Shown in pieces: positions 41,140-47,048 of a DNA stretch of 47,048 bases. The translations under genes and the position numbers were made by a program. The stretch's first letter is position 1; every line of letters begins with the position of its first letter. The DNA lies in NCBI GenBank assembly GCA_025360185.1, contig JANYCR010000203.1, positions 1 to 47,048 of the forward strand, in the 5' to 3' direction. Under the pieces are notes generated by a model, which was not told the DNA's origin, searched no databases, and worked only from the letters and a program-made list of their open reading frames with translations. The DNA comes from Leptospiraceae bacterium. GTDB taxonomy: Bacteria > Spirochaetota > Leptospiria > Leptospirales > Leptospiraceae.

Positions 41140-41847
41140 TTATTGTACGCTTGTGATATTGAAAGATAGTATATTATCGTCTTCGCTTAAATGGTTGAGT
41201 AGAACCTCTTCCATAAGGGGTGATATATTTATCTCCGCTCGATATTCTACTTCATCCATTCTTTTTTTAATTGATTCAGAATCAATAAAGATACCCTTTC
41301 TGTAAATTTCCTTTTTCAATTGGGATATTTTTTTGATTTTCTTTAGGATAATTAGAAGTGTTCTAGGTTTTGGATGCTTGGCGCTGGTTTTAGTTTCAAT
41401 CATTCGGATTACATACAGGGTAAATATTACAAAACCAGTGCTAATTGCCGCAAGAACATAGTATCCTGCCCCTACCGCAAGACCAATGGCTGCATTCGTC
41501 CAGATGGTAGCAGCCGTGGTCAACCCCATAATGGAACCGTTCGCGCGACTTTGCATGATAGCACCCGCCCCTAAAAAGCCAATGCCGCTAATTACTTGAG
41601 CTGCAAGCCTAGCAGGATCACCAACTACTCTCTGAGTAGTTTTTCCGGTTAGCAAATCGGATTCGGGAATCGAATAAGAGAGATGTTCCGACAGAATCAT
41701 TACCAGAGCAGATCCAATGCAAATTAGCATATTAGTTCTAAGTCCTGCCGGCTTTCGCTGGTTTTTGCGCTCAAAGCCAATTATACCGCCAAATAAGAAA
41801 GCCAGGAACAGCTTTGTAAAAATATCTAGAATATTTATGGTAGTCAC
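41140..41847 (-). CDS. MgtC/SapB-family membrane protein
   Basis: Read from a GTG at 41847, the protein is 235 aa. The frame continues upstream to a TTG at 41904, but that leader does not fit the family start. It shows ILDIFTKLFLAFLFGGIIGFERK, KPAGLRTNMLICIGSALVMILSEH, DPARLAAQVISGIGFLGAGAIM and LTTAATIWTNAAIGLAVGAGYY, the conserved MgtC blocks over about five helices. A C-terminal cytoplasmic ACT-like domain follows (about 155-235). MgtC proteins support growth in low Mg2+ and inhibit the F-type ATP synthase in Salmonella. It is the first gene of the six-gene operon. Confidence 0.88.
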   Translation of the reverse strand: MTTINILDIFTKLFLAFLFGGIIGFERKNQRKPAGLRTNMLICIGSALVMILSEHLSYSIPESDLLTGKTTQRVVGDPARLAAQVISGIGFLGAGAIMQSRANGSIMGLTTAATIWTNAAIGLAVGAGYYVLAAISTGFVIFTLYVIRMIETKTSAKHPKPRTLLIILKKIKKISQLKKEIYRKGIFIDSESIKKRMDEVEYRAEINISPLMEEVLLNHLSEDDNILSFNITSVQ

Positions 41848-41928
41848 AAATAGAATCCAACTTTGAAAGCTTAAATAGATTAAACAATTTTTTATTGTAA
41901 ACAAAGTATTTTTTCAAATTCTGACAGA

Positions 41929-42387
41929 ATGTCTATTGAAGAAAAATTAAAATCCTTAGGTCTAGAGCTTCCGCCAATTCCAAAAGCAATTGCCTCGTAC
42001 ATTCCAGCCAACGGTTCTGGAAATTTGGTTTTTACCTCCGGTCAATTGCCAATGAAAGAGGGAAAATTGCTTTTTCAGGGAAGAACGGGCTCTGATATTA
42101 CAATAGACCAGGCACGCGAGGCGATGCAACAATGCTGTCTGAATGCACTTGCGGCTATTAAAGGTTATACGGGCGACTTAGAAAAAATTTCTCGCGTCGT
42201 AAAAATTGGAGCCTTTGTATCTTCGGATAATTCTTTCTTTGAACAACACTTGGTAGCAAACGCAGCAAGTGATCTACTTATGGAGCTATTTGGAGAATCA
42301 GGAAAACATGCTAGATTTGCGATAGGCGTAAACGCGCTTCCCTTAAATGCCTGTGTGGAACTTGAGATTACCGTAGAGGTAAAATGA
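41929..42387 (+). CDS. RidA-family (YjgF/YER057c) protein, TCP14-like
   Basis: The protein is 152 aa, matching the family trait of a single beta/alpha domain. It shows IPANGSGNLVFTSGQLPM, AREAMQQCCLNALAAIKGYTGDLEKISRVVKIGAFVSS and HARFAIGVNALPLNACVELEITVEV. The family usually has an Arg in the last block that binds the carboxylate of the enamine or imine substrate; here the position reads GVNALPLNA, so the Arg is not in its usual place and deaminase activity is uncertain. The next gene's ATG overlaps its stop (ATGA). Divergent from mgtC by about 80 bp. Confidence 0.88.
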   Translation: MSIEEKLKSLGLELPPIPKAIASYIPANGSGNLVFTSGQLPMKEGKLLFQGRTGSDITIDQAREAMQQCCLNALAAIKGYTGDLEKISRVVKIGAFVSSDNSFFEQHLVANAASDLLMELFGESGKHARFAIGVNALPLNACVELEITVEVK

Positions 42388-42890
42388 TATTAGTCCGCTA
42401 CGTTAGAGATTTTTTTTATTTTATCCAGATTGCATTTATTGGTTGGTTTAAAGTTCTAATTCATTTCCTGTCCTATCTATATTCACTCTGGTCAAAAAAT
42501 TCTCTTACTGCAAAAGTATTCCTCTCCGTATTGTTTTTTCAACTTGTATTTTCAACAAGACCCTGGTTTGAATATAAAATTGGGTTCAACGAAGTCACTG
42601 AAGTCTTATCCGTATCATCTAAAGTAAATTTAATCTTCATATTCCTATCACTGGCTAATTTCATTTTATTCCTACTTGATCTTTCCTTTTCAAGGGTAAT
42701 GATTGTTATCCTACAATTGGTAATCGGAATTTTATTTCTATTTGGATTCCAAAGTCCAACATCTCTTCATGTTGATTTTATAAACCCAGCAGATTTTAAG
42801 TTTAATTTGAATTTTTATATCTTCGCTGTCTTTAGTGCACTAGCGCTCATGCTTTCAATTCGCGGGTTTAGGAATGGTGAAGTTACTTAA
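42384..42890 (+). CDS. Small membrane protein of unknown function
   Basis: The protein is 168 aa with about four hydrophobic helices (around 5-35, 42-55, 72-92, 96-115, with another near 140-158). It has an aromatic-rich start (YVRDFFYFIQIAFIGWFKVL) and no recognisable motif. Its ATG overlaps the RidA stop codon, so the two are translationally coupled. It ends directly against the tsaE stop (convergent). No family was recognised. Confidence 0.65.
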   Translation: MILVRYVRDFFYFIQIAFIGWFKVLIHFLSYLYSLWSKNSLTAKVFLSVLFFQLVFSTRPWFEYKIGFNEVTEVLSVSSKVNLIFIFLSLANFILFLLDLSFSRVMIVILQLVIGILFLFGFQSPTSLHVDFINPADFKFNLNFYIFAVFSALALMLSIRGFRNGEVT

Positions 42891-43310
42891 TTAGTTCATA
42901 ATCATTCTTCTCGTATTCTCATCCACAACTTCCATCCTTATTTCAATTGCCGACTTATCGAAATAACCCGCAGCAATCTGCCACCATTCGACGATGGATA
43001 TTCCTTGTTTGCCCCAAATTTCTTCAAAGCCAAGATTTTCCACTTCTTCGGAAGACTTTAAGCGATACAAATCAAAATGAAAAATACTAAACGCTGAAGT
43101 CTTATATTCATTCATTAAGTTAAACGTTGGCGAATTTGGATTTAAGCTAGAATCAAAAGACCGAACTAGACGCGAGGTAAATGTAGTTTTGCCTGCACCC
43201 ATTTCTCCCGTAAGGAGAATAACGGGAAATTCTATCTTAAGCTCAGTTAGTATCTCGCGTAAATAGGAAACTGGTTTGTCGATTTCGTTTAATTTGTAAA
43301 TTATTTGCAT
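42891..43310 (-). CDS. tsaE: tRNA threonylcarbamoyladenosine biosynthesis ATPase TsaE
   Basis: The protein is 139 aa. It has the Walker A motif GEMGAGKTT (35-43), then PTFNLMNEYKTSAFSIFHFDLYRL and a GISIVEWWQIA block, all hallmarks of the family. In the last block TsaE usually has VEWxE; here it reads VEWWQ. TsaE works with TsaB and TsaD to make the t6A modification at position 37 of tRNAs that read ANN codons. It is a small single-domain protein of normal size. An IR element follows upstream at 43326-43478. Confidence 0.93.
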   Translation of the reverse strand: MQIIYKLNEIDKPVSYLREILTELKIEFPVILLTGEMGAGKTTFTSRLVRSFDSSLNPNSPTFNLMNEYKTSAFSIFHFDLYRLKSSEEVENLGFEEIWGKQGISIVEWWQIAAGYFDKSAIEIRMEVVDENTRRMIMN

Positions 43311-43325
43311 TGTCTTATAGTAGTG

Positions 43326-43478
43326 TGACCTAACCCCTACTTTTTATAACTTGTATTGTATTGCCGATAAAGTCCCCTTCCCTAATCCACCCTGCCGCTT
43401 GGTCGCGCCCTTCGCCTTCGCCAGGGAAGGGGCTACTTATTAGAATTCTACAAGAAATTGAAGTCTGGGGTTAGGTCA
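43326..43478. repeat. Nested palindromic element between tsaE and hslO
   Basis: TGACCTAACCCC (43326-43337) is the exact reverse complement of GGGGTTAGGTCA (43467-43478). Inside, AGTCCCCTTCCCT (43371-43383) pairs with AGGGAAGGGGCT (43423-43434) with one bulge. The loop is GC-rich (about 43388-43422), unlike its AT-rich surroundings. It fills most of the 182-bp gap between two minus-strand genes and has no coding frame. It looks like a small dispersed intergenic repeat or MITE; no transposase is present. Confidence 0.7.
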
Positions 43479-43492
43479 GGGAGAGGTCAAAG

Positions 43493-44347
43493 TCAAATAA
43501 ATAGCAGTCTCACTTCTTCTGCGTCTAATAGGTATTTTTCGCGACAAAACTCGCAGATCATCTCGATATTGCCTCTTTCTTCGATGATAGAATATGCTTC
43601 TTCTTGACCTATAGATACGATTACATTCTTGATTTTGTCGAGAGTGCATCCACAGTAAAATTCGGGGATACCAACTTCTAAAATATCAGCCTTCGTCTCG
43701 AGCATATTCTCCATTAGCTTCAAAGTACTATCTAAACTTCCAGAAAATATCTTTGATTGGTCTATGTCAATGTTTGAGATTTTATCCATCAAGTCGTCAA
43801 TTTGCCTAGAAGTAGTAAAAGGTAATGCCTGGAAAATCATTCCGCAAGCTCGTAATGGTCTTGCGTTTATATCTGTATAAATGGACAAAAAAGAAATCAA
43901 TTGGTCAGACTCGTTTATATAATTCAAAAGATTTGTTTCAAAATTTGTGTCTTCTAACTTGGTAATTGATTGGTGTAATTTTTGAATGCCTCCCCAGCGA
44001 GTAACACGAAATATCCCCGCTCCAATCCCAAGAGTTACATCAGATGTATCTGCTTGGATCGTATTGTGTTTAGCCATTCCCCTCATTCTTCCCATTCTAT
44101 CCGAGTATGCCATTACCCGTTCAATTTCCCCTTCTCCCTCTAATTGAATGCTAATCATTGTCTCTTCTTTTACAAGACCTGCTAAGAAAAATGCAGCTAT
44201 CATCGTTTTTCCTACGAGCGTTGCAGAAGAATGTTCCATTTCATGTCTTTGAATGGTTTCCCTCACTGAATTAGAGCAATCTGTAAGTAAAAATCTAAAA
44301 TTATATTCCGGTAAAATACCAACTAAATAAGAATCTGTTTTATCCAT
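43493..44347 (-). CDS. hslO: Redox-regulated chaperone Hsp33
   Basis: The protein is 284 aa. The C-terminal zinc centre has CGC (Cys232, Cys234) and CEFC (Cys265, Cys268), the exact Hsp33 arrangement. The N-terminal domain has RETIQRHEMEHSSATLVGKTMIAAFFLAGL, the expected core. Under oxidative stress, loss of zinc and disulfide formation between these Cys activates the chaperone, which then holds unfolded proteins. It is close to the usual size. It lies alone on the minus strand, divergent from the SGNH esterase gene. Confidence 0.95.
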   Translation of the reverse strand: MDKTDSYLVGILPEYNFRFLLTDCSNSVRETIQRHEMEHSSATLVGKTMIAAFFLAGLVKEETMISIQLEGEGEIERVMAYSDRMGRMRGMAKHNTIQADTSDVTLGIGAGIFRVTRWGGIQKLHQSITKLEDTNFETNLLNYINESDQLISFLSIYTDINARPLRACGMIFQALPFTTSRQIDDLMDKISNIDIDQSKIFSGSLDSTLKLMENMLETKADILEVGIPEFYCGCTLDKIKNVIVSIGQEEAYSIIEERGNIEMICEFCREKYLLDAEEVRLLFI

Positions 44348-44485
44348 ATATTTCTTGTATCGAATCTTTGGAAAAACCCTGCGTCAATTAAAAAAGCATA
44401 CTCCTAGCTTTATTTTCATAGGCTAAAAATTAATTTTTCTAGATTGACAAAAAGAATTATCACTTGCTTTGCTTTTAGGAAACCT

Positions 44486-45148
44486 ATGAAAAACAAAATA
44501 ACTTATATACTTATTTTCACTCTCGGATTTTTTTCTTTTTGCAAATCAGAATCGAATGAAGACAAAGCAGGAAAAAAAATCGAAACCGATTCACGAAAAA
44601 AAATAATTTTCTTCGGCGACAGCCTCACCGCGGGAATGGGTCTTAACGGACCGGAAGAATCTTACGTTGCACTTATTGATGAGAAATTAAAAAAAGACGG
44701 ACTTGATTTGAAAGTAATCAATGCAGGACTGAGTGGCGACACAACCTCTGGTGGTATTACAAGACTCGATTGGTCGATTTCAAAAGGAGTAGATTATTTC
44801 GTTTTAGAACTAGGGGCAAATGATGGTATGCGCGGCATTGATATTACACTCATTGAAACAAACTTAAAAAAAATCATCGCCCGCGTTCGCGAAAAAAATC
44901 CAAGTGTAAAAATTCTTTTAGTTCGAATGCTGACTTTCCCAAACCTCGGTCCCGCTTATGTAAAAAAATTTGACTCTATTTATCCACGTCTCGCCAAAGA
45001 GGCAAACATTCCATTATCCCCTTTTCTTTTGGAAAAAGTTGCCGGCATAAAAGATCTCAACCAAAAAGATGGGATTCATCCCACAGCAGAAGGTCATAAA
45101 CTAGTCGCAGAAACACTTTATCCAAGTGTGAAGAAATTGGTGAAGTAA
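44486..45148 (+). CDS. SGNH/GDSL-type esterase lipoprotein (TesA-like)
   Basis: From the ATG at 44486 the protein is 220 aa; AGGAA precedes it, while a start at 44444 would spoil the signal. The N-terminus [20 protein letters not shown] has a lipobox with Cys19. The SGNH motifs are visible: FFGDSLTAG with Ser46 (block I), NAGLSGDTT (block II), [11 protein letters not shown] (block III) and [11 protein letters not shown] with the catalytic Asp and His (block V). The match is best to TesA-like arylesterase/lysophospholipase L1. It would hydrolyse esters or lysophospholipids outside the cytoplasm. Confidence 0.9.
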   Translation: MKNKITYILIFTLGFFSFCKSESNEDKAGKKIETDSRKKIIFFGDSLTAGMGLNGPEESYVALIDEKLKKDGLDLKVINAGLSGDTTSGGITRLDWSISKGVDYFVLELGANDGMRGIDITLIETNLKKIIARVREKNPSVKILLVRMLTFPNLGPAYVKKFDSIYPRLAKEANIPLSPFLLEKVAGIKDLNQKDGIHPTAEGHKLVAETLYPSVKKLVK

Positions 45149-45172
45149 ATTTTTAATTCAGTAAAGGAAATT

Positions 45173-45994
45173 TTAATACTTTTCTGGATCGAGTTCCTTC
45201 TGCCAATATCTTTGTGCATCTATAGAAAAATTATATTGCTGATAACCGATTCCATATGGATCTGAAAGTTCAATATTAGATATTTTATGCTTGGCATATT
45301 CCTTTTCATTTAGTTTGGCTAATATTATTTTGCCGTTAATCAACTCCCTTTCTGTGCCACAAGAACCACTCGCCTTTACAAACTTTCCGCCTAATCTGTT
45401 TGCTTTATGAGTATACTCTATGATCAATTGATTATTTAGAACTTTCCAATTTCCGATCATGGCTAATAACCGTTTTTCGCAATCCATAGTATTACCGCGC
45501 TTTATAACTTTTCTGTTGCCATAAAAGGAAAATGTATTACTCCAGCCAGCCGTCATCACAGGACTAATTTGCCATATTCCAATGAAGTGCTTTTCTGCAT
45601 CCGATAGATTTTCATTTTTATTGTCTTGATGATTTATAATCTTTTTCATGTTCAACTCGTATTGGAAAAATTGAACTAACTCTAAATTATCCTTATCATC
45701 TGGAAGCAACAAGCTATCAACATTTTCTCTCTGCGGCTTATACCAATTATATTTAACAAAAAAAGTTTTAAGATATTTTGTTCGAAAAATAAAGCCATGC
45801 TTGGCAAAGAAAATATTTCGAATAATTCTTAAATCTTCTAGAGATTGATAATTTTTAAAATCATCCTCCTCTAAAGTTTGATTCTTTAAAATTTTATTAA
45901 TGATCATTTCAAACTTATCTTCTTTAGAAAGAATCGCATTTTGAAGAAGCAAAAATAGAAGTAAAATACTTATTATCTCTTTAGAAATCTTCAT
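45173..45994 (-). CDS. Secreted YARHG-domain protein
   Basis: The protein is 273 aa. A signal peptide (MKISKEIISILLLFLLLQNAILS) is followed by a YARHG domain at about 48-90. That domain reads LEDLRIIRNIFFAKHGFIFRTKYLKTFFVKYNWYKP, matching the family pattern of RN-x-FAxxG-xxF and a final WYxP. The C-terminal half contains GIWQISPVMTAGWSNTFSFYG and a KASGSCGTE stretch and was not recognised. YARHG is an extracellular domain of unknown function, common in surface proteins. It starts 1 bp after the disrupted gene at 45996-46600, so the two were likely one operon. Confidence 0.82.
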   Translation of the reverse strand: MKISKEIISILLLFLLLQNAILSKEDKFEMIINKILKNQTLEEDDFKNYQSLEDLRIIRNIFFAKHGFIFRTKYLKTFFVKYNWYKPQRENVDSLLLPDDKDNLELVQFFQYELNMKKIINHQDNKNENLSDAEKHFIGIWQISPVMTAGWSNTFSFYGNRKVIKRGNTMDCEKRLLAMIGNWKVLNNQLIIEYTHKANRLGGKFVKASGSCGTERELINGKIILAKLNEKEYAKHKISNIELSDPYGIGYQQYNFSIDAQRYWQKELDPEKY

Positions 45995-45995
45995 A

Positions 45996-46600
45996 TTAAT
46001 TTACTTTCGGCGGAGATTTACTGCAACGTAAACAAGGTTCTGTTACCGCCTTCGGTACTATCTCTCTATTAAACGGCATTTTTTTCTTGCTTTGCGCATA
46101 TTGTATATAATCCGCCTTAAACTTATCCTCGCCACCTTGGTAATAGAAAACAATATCAAAATGACAACCAACAAATCCCGAAGGATATTCTATCGGATCC
46201 CCATCCAAAACAATCTCGGGCTTTAGAATAGTTCTTTTTAAGTGCGAAAGAAACTCATCTTTTGGCTTATTGAAATTAGCCTGAATCAAATCGAGATAAG
46301 CACGATCAATATTCTATTCATTTCAATTTTACATAGTCTTACTCTTTCTTCTTTTCTTTGATTTACTTTATAAGGAATTTTTATCCATCCTCGAGTATAA
46401 AAATAATCACCGCAATTTTCCCAATCAGTAGTATACTGAATATTCTCTTCTCGTTTTGGTCCAGCATTCTCAGCATGATCTTGGGCATACCCGCTAATAA
46501 GAGTAACAAAAATATATAAAACTCCTCCCACTACTTTTAAACCTTTAATTGGTTCTGAAATAGCTAAAGAATTGCTTTTAAAAGATTCAATAGACCTTTA
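45996..46600 (-). pseudogene. Unknown gene disrupted by a frameshift (and possibly 5'-truncated)
   Basis: Two overlapping frames look like halves of one gene. The upstream frame (GTG at 46531) encodes MGGVLYIFVTLISGYAQDH, then a Tyr/Trp/Cys-rich region, and ends MNRILIVLISI* at 46286. The downstream frame is open from 46313 and reads NIDRAYLDLIQANFNKPKDE, continuing to 45996. Joining them near 46305-46313 gives a smooth RVRLCKIEMNRI-DRAYLDLI. The upstream frame also stays open to about 46600 without an ATG, so the 5' end may be missing too. No family was recognised. A sequencing indel is an alternative explanation. Confidence 0.6.
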
Positions 46601-46696
46601 GCAAATCAATTTGATTTATGCCTATAATTATTTCTAAAGCAATTGCCATCTTAATGCTTCCTTAAATTTAAATTGACAAGAATTCATGCATTTTTA

Positions 46697-46729
46697 TTTT
46701 GATATTGAGAATAATTCTCAATATCAAAA
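46697..46729. promoter_or_regulatory. Perfect 33-bp Fur-box-like palindrome
   Basis: TTTTGATATTGAGAAT (46697-46712), a central A (46713), then ATTCTCAATATCAAAA (46714-46729). The arms are exact reverse complements over 16 bp. The inner TTGAGAATnATTCTCAA has the 7-1-7 layout of Fur-type boxes. It ends 11 bp before the imelysin ATG, overlapping the ribosome-binding region (AAGGA at 46729-46733), so a bound repressor would block the gene. Confidence 0.85.
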
Positions 46730-46740
46730 AGGAATAAAGA

Positions 46741-47048
46741 ATGACATATAAAATTTGGAAACTTAGCTTGGTGCTAGTAGTTTCACTTACGATAAACCAA
46801 TGTGACCAACTTGGATTAGAAAAGGATAAGAAAGGCAATACTGCAATTTTGGCTGGTATTGCATTGTATTTGAATAGTAGATCTTCAACTGTATCTAGAC
46901 AAGACATAGTAAATACCTATGCGGATATCGCATTTGCAAATTATTCTGATTCGGTAATAACAGCGACTACTCTTAAAACATCTATAGAAACGTTTGTAGG
47001 AACTTCAACCTCCGATATCACAAGTCCGACTCAGACAAATATGGATGC
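46741..47048 (+). CDS. Imelysin-family lipoprotein (partial, C-terminus outside window)
   Basis: The frame is open from the ATG at 46741 to the edge (102 codons). The leader MTYKIWKLSLVLVVSLTINQ is followed by Cys21 in a lipobox-like TINQC. The mature N-terminus reads VSRQDIVNTYADIAFANYSDSVITATTLKTSIETFVGT, matching the start of imelysin (peptidase M75) domains: a YAD-IA...YSDS pattern followed by a helix and a Phe. Imelysin-like proteins bind or help take up iron at the cell surface. Together with the Fur-box palindrome just upstream this points to iron-controlled expression, and further iron-uptake genes may follow beyond the edge. Confidence 0.8.
   Translation, partial: MTYKIWKLSLVLVVSLTINQCDQLGLEKDKKGNTAILAGIALYLNSRSSTVSRQDIVNTYADIAFANYSDSVITATTLKTSIETFVGTSTSDITSPTQTNMD

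Noticed and set aside
46668-46907. A 79-codon minus-strand frame at the right edge
   Set aside because: It lies opposite the imelysin-like lipoprotein and crosses the Fur-like palindrome; it is a shadow of that gene.
1-47048. tRNA, rRNA, CRISPR or transposase genes
   Set aside because: No cloverleaf-like stretch, rRNA-like sequence, regularly spaced repeats, or transposase motif was recognised by eye. A dedicated search (tRNA and repeat finders) would be needed to exclude small RNAs.

Overview
The window looks like chromosomal DNA of a spirochaete of the Leptospira group. This is inferred from several traits together: low GC, many lipoproteins with a loose Leptospira-type lipobox (LFNC, LTQC, LLQC, FSFC, INQC), 7TM-DISM and SpoIIE-type signalling proteins, a type II secretion operon ending in gspN, and family members that resemble leptospiral ones. 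No rRNA, tRNA, CRISPR array, prophage or intact insertion sequence was seen. Most genes are housekeeping or envelope genes packed into short operons.

Layout. 1-7793: two related membrane sensor kinases point away from each other around rnr (RNase R). The left one runs off the window. The right one is a hybrid kinase with a receiver and a SpoIIE phosphatase output. Copies of a dispersed CTCYGYG-type repeat lie around them. 7790-10809: ssb, a secreted unknown protein and pcnB. 10913-12926: an M23 peptidase and lgt. 12937-13621: a palindromic repeat followed by a RelE/ParE-like toxin-antitoxin pair. 13681-15777: a three-gene operon of unknown function with two paralogous secreted proteins around a membrane protein. 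16022-20516: a TonB-dependent receptor, a DUF2071 protein and pgk. 20657-20975: a small, possibly frameshifted gene. 21069-27344: the distal half of a type II secretion operon (a Cys-rich lipoprotein, then gspH, I, J, K, L, M and N). 27341-28765: a large convergent lipoprotein.

28963-33841 is a lipid-desaturation region. A ferredoxin-type reductase and a fatty acid desaturase diverge from a FabR/DesT-like TetR gene, with two near-identical palindromic operators between them. A second desaturase diverges from a second TetR gene with its own pair of operator-like sites. 33900-36161 is a membrane SpoIIE phosphatase with TPRs. 36168-41847 is a tightly packed six-gene operon on the minus strand (DEAD helicase, amidase, GerMN-like protein, methyltransferase, MgtC and a membrane protein). 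41929-45148 holds a RidA-family protein, a membrane protein, tsaE, a nested palindromic element, hslO and an SGNH esterase lipoprotein. 45173-46600 holds a YARHG protein and a gene that appears to be split by a frameshift. The right edge holds the start of an imelysin-like lipoprotein under a perfect 33-bp Fur-box-like palindrome.

The most distinctive signals are the paired desaturase/TetR operators, the C9 tract inside gspK, the partial secretion operon headed by a Cys-rich lipoprotein, the paralogous three-gene envelope operon, the Fur-like palindrome, and the 25-bp dispersed repeat that touches stop codons and appears to have created a false start for the hybrid kinase.
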